Made by a program: the position numbers and the translations under genes. This document shows, in pieces, positions 35,890 through 52,600 of a DNA stretch of 64,000 nucleotides. Numbering within the stretch: the stretch's first letter is position 1; each line of letters starts with the position of its first letter. The stretch comes from Apostichopus japonicus. Lineage: Eukaryota > Echinodermata > Holothuroidea > Aspidochirotida > Stichopodidae. The notes under the pieces are model-generated. The model saw only the letters and a program-made list of their open reading frames with translations. It did not search any database and was not told the DNA's origin. Where the stretch lies: assembly GCF_037975245.1 (NCBI RefSeq), contig NC_092567.1, forward strand, positions 4,224,214-4,288,213. The letters are read 5' to 3'.

Positions 35890-37290
35890 ATTAATTAGAG
35901 ATCAGTTTTCTACTCTGCTAAGGGGTCGCAGGGTTGCGTCAGAAGTCCAACTTGAAGCTCCCTCAGCAGGTCATTTGCAGAGCTGGGATGCACAGTGAAA
36001 GTCCTATTTATACTTCACTTCCTTAAATGGCGACGCAACGGCAAAATACGCCCATATCATAAACCTGCTATAATATTTGTATATGAAGTACGCATATACT
36101 AACTGCTATGATAAAGATTCGCTAAACTGATACCATGCACGGAAAAGCTCGTCTATGGTGGCACGCGCGTGAGTGGTATAAAATTGGCTAGCGAAGAAAT
36201 AGATAAAACTTGGGGCTAAACTAATTCTGAGCTCAGAATACAGTAACGCACTGGTGATATAGCCGGCAAATGTACGCTTAAACACCTTTGAAATACTTCT
36301 AAAGAAGCCTAATTTTAATAATATATCAAATGCTAGGGAGTTCGTATCTTAGTGACAAAATTTTACATGAATAGACTTGGCCACGGCACTGGTTGGAGAG
36401 AATGCTATGAGCGTGTGTTTGTTTATATACCGTGAAGTTAGTTCAAATGTAGAGGACCATTCCATTATTGCAAACCGCTCCATTGACCTGGGCGCCCCCA
36501 AATCAATGTAGGTAGAAATGTGATTCACTAAAGCCTAAGTATAATTAAAACTTTAATCAGCCTTTATTTCACGTCTTTGTTTCCAATTACTGTGCAGTTA
36601 TCAATTCTCATTATGGACAGGTTATTTCCAGACCTGATCGATCATTATTGGTGGAATAATTAGTGGAATAAATTGGTGGAATAATAATAATTAATAACAA
36701 TCCTAATAAATAATGATGATAATAATTAGTAGAATAAATAGTGAGGAATGTGTGTTTTTCGGCACTCTGAGTATTTTTTTTATGAAATTAAAAATGTTGT
36801 TTTAACCAAAATATACTAGGTTGGGGTTATTTACAGCTTTATTAAGCAGCTTCAAAATGAGGTGGGCAAAAAATTATGTCGATGGTCTCTGTTCTGCGCA
36901 ATGAGCATACAAAGGTCTGATTAGCCTAAGGGGTTAGTTGTAACATTTACAGCCGGGAATAGTTGGAACATGCACACAAATTTGGTCATATTCACCTATA
37001 ATCATAAAAAACATGCCAAAAACACTTAAAACTTAGACTGCAAGGTTAGCAGATGTTAAAATATTCTGATTCACCAATGTTGCCTAATTTCAATGGGCTG
37101 GGATGAAAAATGTCTCCAGAATTTTGGTAGCAAAGTTATATTCTCATTTACTTCCATATAGTGAGTCTGGCTTTAATATCATTTGATATATTATAATAGG
37201 CATATACCAAGGTATCAATGTGTATAGTTGTGATAAGTTCTCATTTATTTCTTTTGAGCAAGAATCCATCTTTCAACTAACCCACCACCC
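35890..37290. other. Interior of the CACTA-like element, nothing recognised
   Basis: AT-rich, with a run of TGGTGGAATAATTAGTGGAATAA-type short repeats at about 36640-36740 and scattered 'GGGGTTAGTTG(G/T)AAC' motifs at about 36931 and 36957. No exon supported. Confidence 0.35.
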
Positions 37291-37326
37291 GTTCCAACTA
37301 ACCCCATAGGTGGGGTTAGTTGGAAC
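37291..37326. repeat. Perfect 16-bp hairpin, 4-nt loop
   Basis: GTTCCAACTAACCCCA (37291-37306) and TGGGGTTAGTTGGAAC (37311-37326) are exact inverted copies around TAGG. Related single motifs lie at about 36931, 36957 and 37543, making this a small family of the same word within the transposon. Confidence 0.9.
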
Positions 37327-37340
37327 GCCTATCACCGACA

Positions 37341-37467
37341 CCTCACTGGATTATCTCCTGAAATATCAACAAGAGTAGTGGTTTTATGGGCTTCACTTGT
37401 GACACACGGCACACACCCTCTCACTGGATTATCTCCTGAACTATCAACAATTGTAGCAGTTTTATGG
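37341..37467 (+). repeat. Direct repeat, 77-bp period
   Basis: 'CTCACTGGATTATCTCCTGA' starts at 37342 and again at 37419, each followed by 'AnTATCAACAA' and 'GTTTTATGG'. Two diverged copies just right of the hairpin. Confidence 0.85.
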
Positions 37468-37700
37468 AGTGCCTATCCTAACAGGATAGGGCAGTGTTTG
37501 CTGAATTGATGTTGTTTCTGAAAATAGAGATTTTTGTGAAAAATGTTCCAACTAACGCCGCTCTCCCCACATACCCTATTCCAATACGAAGCAAACTTGC
37601 TAAATTGGGGAAGAAGAATAACACATCAGTGGTGATCCCTGGAATGTTTTATCCATTTTGGATAGCCTACTGTAGGCCTACATCTTCCTTTATTTTTTAG

Positions 37701-39636
37701 CTCGATTGTTTGTTAGCCTAGGTGGTCAACACATGGTCACGTACACCAATAAGCCTTATTCCGGATGACGTATATTGACGCGATCGCAATGCATTGTGGT
37801 ATAAATTATGCCAAATTGTGGCCAGAAACATTTTGATTTAATTTTCCCTCAATTTTCTGCGTGTTAGTGATGCATTCATTCTTCATGAGCTCATCATAAT
37901 TTATGTATTCTTTTTATTATTCTACGGTTTCAATCTGTTGGTTGGACAAAAACATATTTTATGGATATTTTCAAGTTGACTATAGTTGGAATGTTGTCTA
38001 AAAACTGACGTTTGCCCGTGTTTGAAGCACCCTCAGTAGCCTCTATCTGGAATAAGGCTTAGGTTAGGACAAGGTATCCAAATACTGCGGGTGCCCGAAT
38101 ACTGGGGACCTAACAATACGTTCCAATATTACCATAGCAACGTGTTCTAAAAGCGCTATGAACGAATATCAACTTAGCTACTTATTTTCAACCATAATAT
38201 ATGCAAAACAGGCTGGCTTTTCATCATCTTGACCAAATTAATCTAGATTTTGTATGATAATTAGAAATTTTCATTTCCAAGAAATTTTTGAATGGAATTG
38301 TTGTAAATTTACTCCAAGATCTGCTTCAATCTTAGTCTTTTTTGCCTAGTACACTGCATCTGCTTAATCAGGTGTAAGCTAAGTTTGTTATTTAGGCCCC
38401 CTCCCCCGTTACCCTAAAATTCTGGTAAAAACGCTTAATTTTTTTTAAAGGATATTACCGTATCAATACTGTAGTGTAGGTATAGCCTAGGTACTGTGTG
38501 CCTGTTCACAACCGCTTGTTCCATTAAGAACAGTAAACAGGTCTTTTTTAGCAAACGTTAACTTGGAAGTTGGACAGAACTGTCTTTTTAACAGCTCCAT
38601 ATTTTACAATTTCAACCATAAAGATTCATATCAGGATTGTGGGTTTGTGTATCAGATGCTAAAGGTTCGGTACAGACATCATCTGATTTTTTTTAAGGGA
38701 TTTTGAAGAAATTTGTGCTGAAAAAGCTTGGGGGGGGGGGCCTAGGCCTAGGTGCGCACTATACAGGCATCCCAATTCCCATGCTATAGTATAGGCTAGC
38801 CTAGGCCTACTCCATCGTATGTGGCTGAAACCCGGTTGAGCTGTGGCAGAGACAGTAACGTTCTTGCTCTTTGAGACTATTATAATGTTATCGTGATTAA
38901 TTAATTAAATGTCCGGTCTTCCTACAAATATGGCCTAGGCTAGGCCTATAGCCCTACAGAATTCTGTTGACTATAGAATGAGCCTAACGTTAGGCTATGC
39001 CCATACAATTACAAAGTAGGTCTAGTATACGTTAGGCTAGCCTAAGCCGAATATTATTTGCTCAATGGACATTAATGTCGATGAAGGAATCGTTTGGTAT
39101 TCACGTCTATTCACCAAGGGTCGACCCGATAACTTATTAGCAGGTCTGCGCTCAGTGCGCTGGAGTTGAATTTAATTTTCGGTCTACATGTTTCTAAATT
39201 AAAACTGAAAAACTCACCGCACCGGGGCTTCAACTTCTACTCGAACATGATCGACGGTACGTGACGCAAGAACTGCACGCAATATGTACGTAGGTAGCAC
39301 GTAGGTAACATACACAGTGCATATTATGTACGTAAAGGCGGCGAACTTCGGTGCACTCACTATACTATTACATGTAACATGAACGTTTGGTCAGACGGAA
39401 CTTTGGAGCCCGCGAAAAGTGGTCGAAATTATTACGCAAATTCCACTCAATGCGTTGTATTCAAATAAACGATTTTGTTCACAAGTCAAAACAAATTCCA
39501 TGGTAAAGTGAGAAAATGAGATTATTAACACTTCTATACACTTTATTATTCCCTTACAATTACATTTCCCGATGAAAATTGCCGAACTTGTTTATTCATA
39601 GATCATGTACACACTTGTGATAAGTACGATTAGAAC
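37701..39636. other. CACTA-like element interior with GGCCTAGGC-rich patch
   Basis: No exon supported. Between 38740 and 39060 the words CCTAGGCCTA, GCTAGCCTAGGCCTAC and CCTAGGCTAGGCCTATA recur, short overlapping palindromes of uncertain origin. G11 run at 38730-38740. Confidence 0.35.
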
Positions 39637-39819
39637 CCCTATTCGTACAATTAGGGGTTCTTTGTAGAACCATCTTGTACCCAGAACCTTTTCTGTGTGG
39701 GTATGGAACCAAGAAGAAACGAATCAAGAACCTTTATGGGTTCTTCAAGGGCACATGGTTCTGACGAGAACCATTCTTCATTTCGAGAACCCCCTCTAGA
39801 ACCCTTTTTTCTTAGAGTG

Positions 39820-43347
<3,528 letters not shown>

Positions 43348-43427
43348 CTTTCACATGTCTTGATTTCAAGGATGATGGAATGGATCCAACCGGAATAGTG
43401 CCTGGCATAGTGTAGCCGTAGCGAAAC
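43348..43427 (-). CDS. Exon 2 of the LRR gene model (80 nt)
   Basis: Minus-strand acceptor CTTCTCTCCATAG and donor GTAATGT. One base completes the TG left by the LRR exon (TGG, Trp), then 26 codons read FRYGYTMPGTIPVGSIPSS and on to RHVK, and one base (G) is passed to exon 3. The other frames contain stops. The proline/glycine-rich start right after the last LRR fits a linker leaving the solenoid. No family recognised. Confidence 0.7.
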
Positions 43428-45396
43428 CTATGGAGAGAAGTAGAGTAATCATCGTGTAAGATGTTGAAGACGTAGAGGAATGTCCTCCTAGTCAGGTTTA
43501 TTGTTTACTAAATCAATTAAGATAACAACGCAAACAATAAATAACAAGGAAACCAATCACATCTGATTGATCATTCTAATCAGAACTAATTATAATCAAT
43601 AGTCTTGTGTTTCAACGATTCCAAGGAAATAAATTAGAATGGATATAGCAATTTAGATAATAATGATGATAGTTGGAACTGCTCTACTGTAAGTAAATTA
43701 TATGCGGTTGGTAGTAACTGTGAAAAGTATGGCTGTCCACATGATCACAATTGGCTAAATTGTCTGTATGCTTAAATTATCAATTAATTTAAAGTTTTTC
43801 AAATATGTAGAAATACAACATTGTACACAATAAACTAAGTAAACGGAGCGAATCCTTCTAACAACCGCTTGCCATTTTCCGCTCGGATCACGTGATTTTT
43901 TTCCGTATGTTATTTTCGGTAAATTGATTGGTAATATAAATCGTTTTCGTGAACCCTTCTTACTTTTACATGAGAACTAAAATGTCTGAGATTGTTAGAG
44001 TGCAGTGGTAAAATATAAAATCTATAAATTATGAATCTTAAAGCTGAAAATTGTTTCTTAATCTCAAAAGAGTTTAAGATGCTACAAATAACATATTTCA
44101 ATGTAATGGCGGGATAACAAACCTGCAAAACATACACTAACACGGAGGAAGAATGTAAGGGAGAGGGGTAGGAGGGTCGAGGACATAGCAACAATCTGTA
44201 CTGGGCGCAACAATTTTTCATCTCGGGTTGGAGTTAAACACAAATTGTTACTATTATATGATATACCAACGTTATTTAAGTATTTATTCAATATCAACCT
44301 TCATAATTGTAACACATTGCACGCATTGTTTTTGTCATTGATCTAAATGAAATTGTACAAAAGTATAACATTTTTGTGGAGTTGATAATAATGACCTTAG
44401 CCATTACACAATCGAATTTTTCTATCCAACTATGTTCTCAATGAAGAGCTGCATGTGTCCAAAAATACCCGACCCCTTCATACCGAGGAGTTATTAGGAC
44501 TTCCTGGTCATACTTTGTTAAGAATACGCTAATGCCACCTTTGTTGATTCGCAAAAGAAAAGTTTTATTGGAAGGTGGAGGCACAACCACTGAGGGGAGG
44601 CAAAGGTTTTCTTTATACCGGTACTTTTGAACTGCATATTTTATCATTATTATTATTTTGAAGCCAAATAGCAAATTTTTAGACATTAAGGCACTTGTTA
44701 CAAACACACAACAACAAGAGGGCACTTGAGTTTATCGAGCATGAAATGAAATTATCTGGAATTAACCGGTAACAGATAGTGCATAATATCCAATAAATAT
44801 GTTAAAGTCTAGCTCAGTATCATTCTACCTTATACCTGAATTGCCCAGTTCTATGTAAAATACTACTCCGGACATAGAAAGAAAATATATACAGTAGGTT
44901 ATGTTCCTTGTATCTAATTAGCATAATTAAGGCATAAATGCTGCTACTACTTATGAAAAAACGTTTTCTTTACAATCGTTAGTTTTCCGTATCTATCCAG
45001 TGACTGGTTAAAACATGCGCTTTCGAATATTTCACTAATCTTATATATAATGTAAGGGTTATAGCGGACATAACAACTCAATTTACACATGTAGGCAAAA
45101 TACTGGAAATAATTGTTGAACTAATAATTTATAACGCTGCAGCATTAAAAACTATTTATTAAAGGTTATATTTTAATAAAAGGGTTCTCCCCGTTTAAAC
45201 TCCTCCCAACGGACCCAAGTCATATTTGGAGCCCACCCCCACCCCTCCTTTCCAAAGATAACCAGAATGCAGAATGCATTGAGATTTCGATGACTTCAAT
45301 GCAGAATTCTTCTTGTTGGTATAACCAGAACTAGCTGTTACAATTCCAATATGGCATGATAACACAGGTCCGTCTACTGTACGTGGCTATACACAC
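43428..45396 (-). other. Intron sequence, nothing recognised
   Basis: AT-rich, no supported exon or repeat pair. Frames of 71-103 codons on the minus strand (43910-44725) lack recognisable content. Confidence 0.4.
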
Positions 45397-45650
45397 CTCC
45401 AAAACAATAGGGGTCTTGTACTCGATGTTATGAATCCACACACCAAGTATTACAGGTATCCGCGATTTCCATCGTTACATATCATGTAAACGGTTTTTCA
45501 GAGTTTGACCTCTGGTGACATATAGGAGATTTGACCTCACACTCATTTAGGATTCTTGTATTCAATATGGCAAATCCATATACCATGTATGAAAAGTATC
45601 CATGATTTCTACCATGAGAAATCATGTTGTGAAGTTTTTCAGGCCTCGAC
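45397..45650 (+). repeat. Dispersed repeat of two diverged units, about 125 bp each
   Basis: Unit 1 runs from 'GGGGTCTTGTACTCGATGTT' to 'GTAAACGGTTTTTCAG', and unit 2 from 'AGGATTCTTGTATTCAATATG' to 'GTGAAGTTTTTCAG'. They are joined by 'TTTGACCTCTGGTGAC...GATTTGACCTCAC'. I associate this TTGACCTC / TTGTACTC arrangement with a repeat common in echinoderm and cnidarian genomes, but that is memory, not a search. Confidence 0.6.
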
Positions 45651-48600
45651 AATTATTTTTGAAAGTAATCGCTATTTGGCGACCGTGACTAAAAATCTAC
45701 TCGCCAAATTTCACTCGCCAGTAGGCCTATGATTGCTGTCCAAGTCTCCAAAGTACAGATCTGCAACATCAATACTTTCTATGAGCAAAGGTTAGGCAGT
45801 TAGGCAGATGCATGGTGCTACGTAATTGCACATTAGAAAGATATGATTCTTTGCAGTACGAAATGAAAACTTTTTCCCACCAAAAGTAAGTGTTGAACAA
45901 AGTAAAACATGACGCAGAATCATAAATAAGCAGGTAGGCCTACTGTAGTGTCTCAAACAATTAAAAATACAACATCTGTAAAATACCTACGAAGATAGCT
46001 TAGCTTCTGTTACATTAGGGCTCCTCTACTTAACTATTATATTGCATTCTTATGCCTAGAGGTCTATGCGTAGAGTATTCATGTTTCTCTTCATGCGTTC
46101 TGAAAGCGTAGATTCGCGATATTTAGACACGATTACTTTACATGTTTTCACCCTATTCGCTGCGGTTTGACGGGAGGAAAACCCCGGATGTGCGACCGAC
46201 GGAATTCAATTACCCACAGATGTTTACTAACTGTATTCCCAGGAACATAACCTCTCTCCTTCGGTTTCTTTTCTGTTTTATTTTCCTTTCTTTTTCTTTT
46301 TACTTGTCGACCATGTTACTATCACAATATACTTATGTTCAGTTTTAATAAGCATACCACCATGATTCATGTAAAACATCGCAAATTATGACGCAATGAA
46401 TTCATTTCAACAAGTGAATAACTGCTTCTTCTTTTTCCTTCTCAGCAACAAAACTAAATGAACCGTGGCCATATTTACGACCTGGATATGACCCTGACAG
46501 TTGTATAAGTGGTTATTCTGATTGTTAACTTGTAGGTTCATTCATTGTGTACCGGGGATACAAATATGTACTTCATTTTGTTAGCGTGTGTTATAACAAT
46601 AATGTAAACCATTTGGAAGAAAGTCTGAGGGCGATGATGACAGCCTTCTAAGCCTTTCTCAATTCGCTAAAAACAGTTAAGTTGCAAATTTGAATCCATT
46701 TCTAGTTGTCGTTATCCATTACACATTTTAAACTTCGATGGAATAATTTAATCACGTTCGCCTGTTCTGTGTAGATAAAAAGAACTAGTGCTGTATATAA
46801 TTCGATATTTAAAGAGATAAAATATCTCATCAAACGAATCTTAAAGGATCTCAAGTAATTTGTTTTCTTGCTCGTGTTGTTGTTTGCTTGTTAATGATTT
46901 ATGGCTGAAATATATTAACTTGGTTATTATTACTATATTTCAGATTTGGTAAGACGACATGAATCTTCGAATTATTACTTTTTCCCTGCTAAACACGAGC
47001 AATATTTTATCTTCACCGTTTAACCGTTTAATCAACTTCACAGAACAAAACTGTTCTCCATAAAACTAGGCAATTAAGAACCCGCAATGTTTGTATCACA
47101 TATTAGATATGTGAGTTACATTAAGGGGTATTTAATTATGTGCTAATTAGACAGACTTCCATATACCAACGAGAAGTACATAAAGGGAAAAAACGAAGAC
47201 AGGGAAATAAAACAATCCTTCTATAAAATTAGGGAGAGGAGCAAGTGAGGGATATGTATTAAACAACCAAGGTAATCAAGTTTACTCATTTAAAATATAT
47301 AAACAAAGAATAATAATGAGAACACGTTGTAATATCATGGCATATGACGTACAGTATCACTGAATGGCTGTTAGATATATACCTAACCTGTATTGAATAA
47401 AAATATGCATTATTCCCAGCCACTGATAGACACGGACTGACCTACTTATGGTCGGTTTCCATGGTTACGTTGTATGACAGTTACAACATTCCAGGTGTAC
47501 ACTAGACGCGTGTCCCGTTTTTTTATTCATTATCTTTAACCCTGGCTCGTGTCATCTATTGTTATGCTAATTAGGTATTTACGGGAGATCCAGGTGTGTC
47601 ATATTTACTGTTAACGTATTTACTTTAGAAATAAATTGTTTGAATCAACCGTCTGTGCAGAAAACTATTGTAGAAGTAGAGTAGGCCTACTGTGTGTACT
47701 AAAACAGTAACGATGTTATCGGGTAGAAACGGAATTGATTTGAAGGGCTCCCTAAAGAAGATGATGTGCGAAGGGGGGGGGGCGGCGAAGGAAGGGGTGG
47801 TGGTGGGTACAGGTAAGGTGTCTGAAGGGGAGTGGGCAGAGGAGGCGAGACTAAAATTACCCAAGAGCACACTGGGATTGGGGTAAAGTATTTAGTCTAG
47901 ATAGGGAATCAACATTTACTGTTACATTTTGTTTAAAGTCAGACCATTTTACCTCCATGGTCAGACCAAACAAAACCCCCGAAGTGTATTATTTATTTCC
48001 AGTGATATTTTTCTCAGCGGTCACATTTATTCCCGGAATGGCGTTGTTTCACATATAACATACGTTAAGCAGCTTTCGTTCTCATATATTTCATTTATGT
48101 AACTACTCAATAGGTTTTGTCTTTTCTTTCGAGATTTGGGTGAGGCGCGGTTGGGGTGGGGGGGGGGTGACGGGTGCGACTTAAATATTTTCTATTTTTT
48201 AGTTACACGTCAGCTGTAAGTTGAAGATATTACTGATTATATTGTGAATGGTAAAGACGGAAAGGAGAAACTTTTACGAGGTTTGATCTGTAAGACCAAA
48301 CAGGGCAAGAGGAGGAGAGAGAGGAGGGGTTGGTTTGGGGTGTGGGGGGGGGAGAAAATAACACTGCAGTGGAACGGAGCAAGCAGGGACGCCATGATCG
48401 AATCAAGTATGAAGTAACATACGAGAAATTTTAAAATATTAAACAGTTCTTGTTTAAAGTTATCAATTACACAAAGTTGAAGCTCTCGGTTAATTTTGTA
48501 ATTATTGTTTAAAGAATAGGTTAAAATATAAGCATAAATCATAATTAAGCTTTTTTTGTCTAACGTCGTATTTCAATCAATAACGAAGAAAGTGATGTAG

Positions 48601-49458
48601 TTTAAGCGGATTTAATTTGAACCTTTGAAATTTATCAGATATACAGATTTGCATTTAGTGATATTTATTGCAATACATTTTTTTAACTATATAGTTAACT
48701 CAATTGCAATTATATATTTCCTTCTAGTTAACTTTTATTTTGTTTTAATTAGTTAACTTATTTTGAGTAACTATTCTTTGAATTTTGACAACTAAAACTA
48801 TTTATTGGTTGCTTCTTTTGTATGCATTTCAGTTTTGCTAGAGTATCATAATCTGATCAAAATTTTGAGGATTTTATGCTATTATTATTGCCATCATTTT
48901 ACTACTTTAAAATTAATAACGATTTTCAATCTCTTTTGTTTCTTAAATTAATTGTACATAATTGAAAATCAACTATTTCTGAGGTTTCAGTCAAAATTAA
49001 CAGTTATTCCTTATAAAACTTTACTTTAGAATATTAATTTTACTCGCTAGAATTATTAAAATCCATTTCCCTTGTCTATATATCTCTTATTTTATCCTAA
49101 TAAACATTCCTATAATTCAAAAACCTATTTAGCTAAATTTTAACATTAAAATAAACAAAGAACATTTTAAGCAACCACCACCCACCCCTGCACCCCTCTA
49201 TTACCAACACCCTCTTAAAATATTCCCTATTTATCCATTATATTTTGTTTTATTAATCATAACATTCTACAGAATTCCTTTCACGATGACCTAATTGTTC
49301 AAATAAATTCAACATAACTATAATTAAATCCAATCCTTGACAATAAAATACAGCAAACTTTACAGTCTCTATTGTTAGTCTGATATTGATAACTGTTATT
49401 AAATTAATTCCATGTTTGTATGTTATGATGATTCTAACATCTACACCGGAATACTTAC
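45651..49458 (-). other. Intron sequence between LRR exon and exon 2
   Basis: No further exon supported. Poly(G) runs at 47773-47782, 48158-48167 and 48344-48352. Frames at 47625-47886 and 48237-48542 lie across the G-rich tracts and are compositional. Confidence 0.45.
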
Positions 49459-49667
49459 CACAGCTCCTTCAAGCTTGTACACTGTGAGGAGTAAGACAAG
49501 ATGGCCGCCAACTCTTCATTAGTTAGTCTCCTGTCGTAGTCATAGATCCACAGCTCCTGGAGAGAACTCAGGATAGAGAGAGAGAGACCAGACTGAAGGA
49601 TAAGGTTCAGACCAGACTCATCAACTCTAGGAGAGCAGTCGAATAGATACACACAGCAGATAGGAAT
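49459..49667 (-). CDS. Leucine-rich repeat exon of the minus-strand gene (209 nt)
   Basis: Minus-strand acceptor GTTCTTTCATTCTAG (its TAG is an in-frame stop) and consensus donor GTAAGTATT. The frame is open for 69 codons plus TG, finished by exon 2 as Trp. The protein has an aspartate/serine-rich lead (FDCSPRVDESGLNLIL), then SLQELWIYDYDRRLTNEELA and CTSLKELW, i.e. two LxxLWIxx repeats about 30 residues apart. The pattern matches ribonuclease-inhibitor/NLR-type LRRs, which are expanded in echinoderms. No NACHT, TIR or death-fold domain is visible. The upstream exons should lie to the right but I could not find them. Confidence 0.8.
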
Positions 49668-52600
49668 CTAGAATGAAAGAACAGATTTACTGAGTATTAG
49701 GGTAGATAGAGATAAATATATTAGGTTTGGTTTGATTAGAATAATTATTATGATATTATAAATTCTAATCATAACGAAATAAAAATAAAGGAAAGTTAAA
49801 GCGATAAACTAGGACATTTTGGTCGTGTTTATTTGTAAGAAGGAATCAGTTATTGGAATAAGGGGCTGATTTTAAGGGGAGACTAATATAAACAGGAATA
49901 ATTAGATTAGATTAGAGAAAAATAAAGTGGTAATGTAGGATTGAAGGGTTAGTTTTATTGTTTTACGATAACATGATTAATTAAAGGTTTTATAGCTAGT
50001 AAGGTTTTATAAAATAAGACATTATGGATACAAATGAATAGAATATAGCAATTTTAATTTATTAATTAATTGGAAACAAATCTCAAAGACGGGTTGAGAG
50101 TTGTACCAAAATTGGGTAATCAATAGTTGAGATTTTATTTTTGAAGAAAAATATTGATCTATTTTTTTTTTTGGTTTTTATTTAGAACTTTCAGTTGGAA
50201 ATTGTAATTTAAAATATGAATGTTAGTCACTAATGTAATAGGATTTATGAAAAAGAAGCATTTACTTCAACTAAATGCAAGGTTTTTTTTATCAAGTTGA
50301 TTTTTTGAAGAATTGTATTTAAATAAATAAGTTGTTACTGATAATTAAGATGCAATTTAGAGAAGCAGATATAGATCAAATTCAAGTTTCAAGAGAAAAG
50401 GGTTGATGAGGCTAAAACTAACATTTTAATATACAAATTATTTAATTATTGATCCAAATCCTACTTTTCTGCGTGAATTTTAATTATTTCCAATTAATAT
50501 GATTTGTTTAAAGATGATGTCCATCTGTGTTTAATTAGTTAATTATCAAATTCATTCCTAAGTTACGGTTTGAGTGTGCCATAACTTCTAGTGGATTTTT
50601 ATCGAAATGTAGCTTTGTTCTTTCTTTGTGTTTGTAGATATTCCTAAATTGGGTATTGCTTATGATTTTAACTTTCTAAACTTTATCGTTTCTTCCAATT
50701 ACATAGTACCATCCGCTTTTTACATTTTTTTACAAATAATATTGTTATCTGGAAACACTTCATATCCTTGAGGGTTTAATTATACTAATTAATTATTACT
50801 TTTAAGTTTAATCAGGTTAATTGGGTCTTCATTGAAATATCTTCTCTTACTATGGAGTTCATCGGGTGTGAACAGTTAGCGGAACATTTAACGTTAGAGC
50901 TACGGCTCTGGCAAACTTCTGCTATTGAGTGTTGCAGCAGGGTAAAATAAGTGGCGCACTTTCAATTTCAAAACCATTTTACTTTTTAAATATCATGTGG
51001 CCATAAGTCTGTTGGCTTGGAAATGACGTACGGTTTTTATAATTAAGTGGGTAAAGTTAAGACAAAACCAGCTGTGAGTAGAACACCACGATCTAGTTGC
51101 TGCTGGAAAGACATGGACGAAAGATTCCTTTTTAATAACTATGTATTGCATTTGATTATTATTAAACTACAAAACTATATATCACATTAAGTGTCAGGTA
51201 TATTGGCAGGAGTTAGGTTATTCAACTAATAATCAGTTATTAAATAACATTATTTCAGTCAGCCTTCTCGGTAAAAAGCTGCAGGTTTCTCACATAATTG
51301 GCTCAAATGTCCGACCTGGTAGATTTAGTAAGTTAGGTGATTACAATAATAATTGTGGAATGTTATAGATTGACTTGTTTTCACGCCTATAAGGCTATAT
51401 TATGTACGAGTAAAGTCGAGTTGAACCATTTTCTGTGATTTAAATTTTTGGAAGGAATATCAAAGTTCCAAAGCTTGTCTATGGAAACTTTATGTTAGCT
51501 AGAATGAAGTAATTATTTTCGAAGTAAAGACTAAAGGGTAGGAATCAGCTCACCTAGAATGTTAATCGCTGGTTTTATTATTCGCTTAATTTAAGATCCC
51601 TAAAGAAGACTCAGTGTCTCGATTGTATTTTATTCAATTCCTTTATATTTAAGATATGCTTTAACTTGGAATTTTTTGATAATCAGTCAACAATTATAGG
51701 CTAAGATAGGTTAAGATTTATATTATTTATTAGTTAGATTTGCTAAGTATGTCCTCTTGCTAAAAGTAGTAATTCTAGCTTTTCGCGGGTGATGTTTGAG
51801 ATTGTTAACATAGCCTAACTGTATTACTAGTCTACATATAGCCTACCTAAGTTTGGCCTGGCCTTTGTACACATCCTAGCCTATGCCTCTATACCATACC
51901 GTCGAATTATCTCTCTAATCAATAATTACTGTTTTTACTATTCACAGCGGTTCCTCTCCATTAAACAATCCATCTTAATAACCACTCAACAAGTCAATGG
52001 TAACAAACAACCTCCACGATTATACTACGTACTCTGAAACTCCATGCACTGATACATAACACTAAACCATTCATTGTAAGTGATACTGATATATACTAGA
52101 TGTGAACAGGTATTCAATAGCATGAGTCACCGATATTCATACAGGTGTTTCCCAGCTGTTCGCGGGTGATGTTTGAGATTTGTAACAGACATTTTGGCGC
52201 CAATAGAAATAAATGTACGTAACGTTATACATGCCCGGTGGAAACAGACAGTTTAAAAACTGACGTCAATTAGGTATGTAGTAAGGAAGGGGTCGAGGAA
52301 GTAAATAATACAACGCAACCTATATCAAGTAGATCAAGCTATCATTGACATTTCTCCCTAAGCGGTAGGGTGTTAGTCCCCGTGCACCCCCCCCCCTCCC
52401 CCTCCCACCACCGGTTAAAATTTGGGCAAAAAAGCATTTTATGTACTCATTCACCCAGTTATTATCTGCTAGTGGATGCACAAACAAACAATTCACACAA
52501 CAGTTTGAATACCGTCTGTTTCAAATGATTTGAAGGAGTACATGTTTAATGCATATTAAAACCTACATGGAATAACATAAATTGAACATCCTTGTTCAGT

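Larger units (their letters stand above)
30563..39819. mobile_element. CACTA/EnSpm-like DNA transposon, 9257 bp
   Basis: The left terminus CACTCTAAGAAAA (30563) and right terminus TTTTCTTAGAGTG (ending 39819) are exact inverted copies. The match continues through the flanking ATA/TAT to 18 bp, and TA (or TATA) flanks both ends. Both ends carry dense GGTTCT/AGAACC subterminal repeats, a hallmark of CACTA elements, whose transposase binds such repeats. Inside on the minus strand are exons of a decayed gene with a C2H2 finger segment. A TNP2-type transposase was not recognised, so this copy may depend on others. The superfamily call rests on ends and subterminal repeats. Confidence 0.7.
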
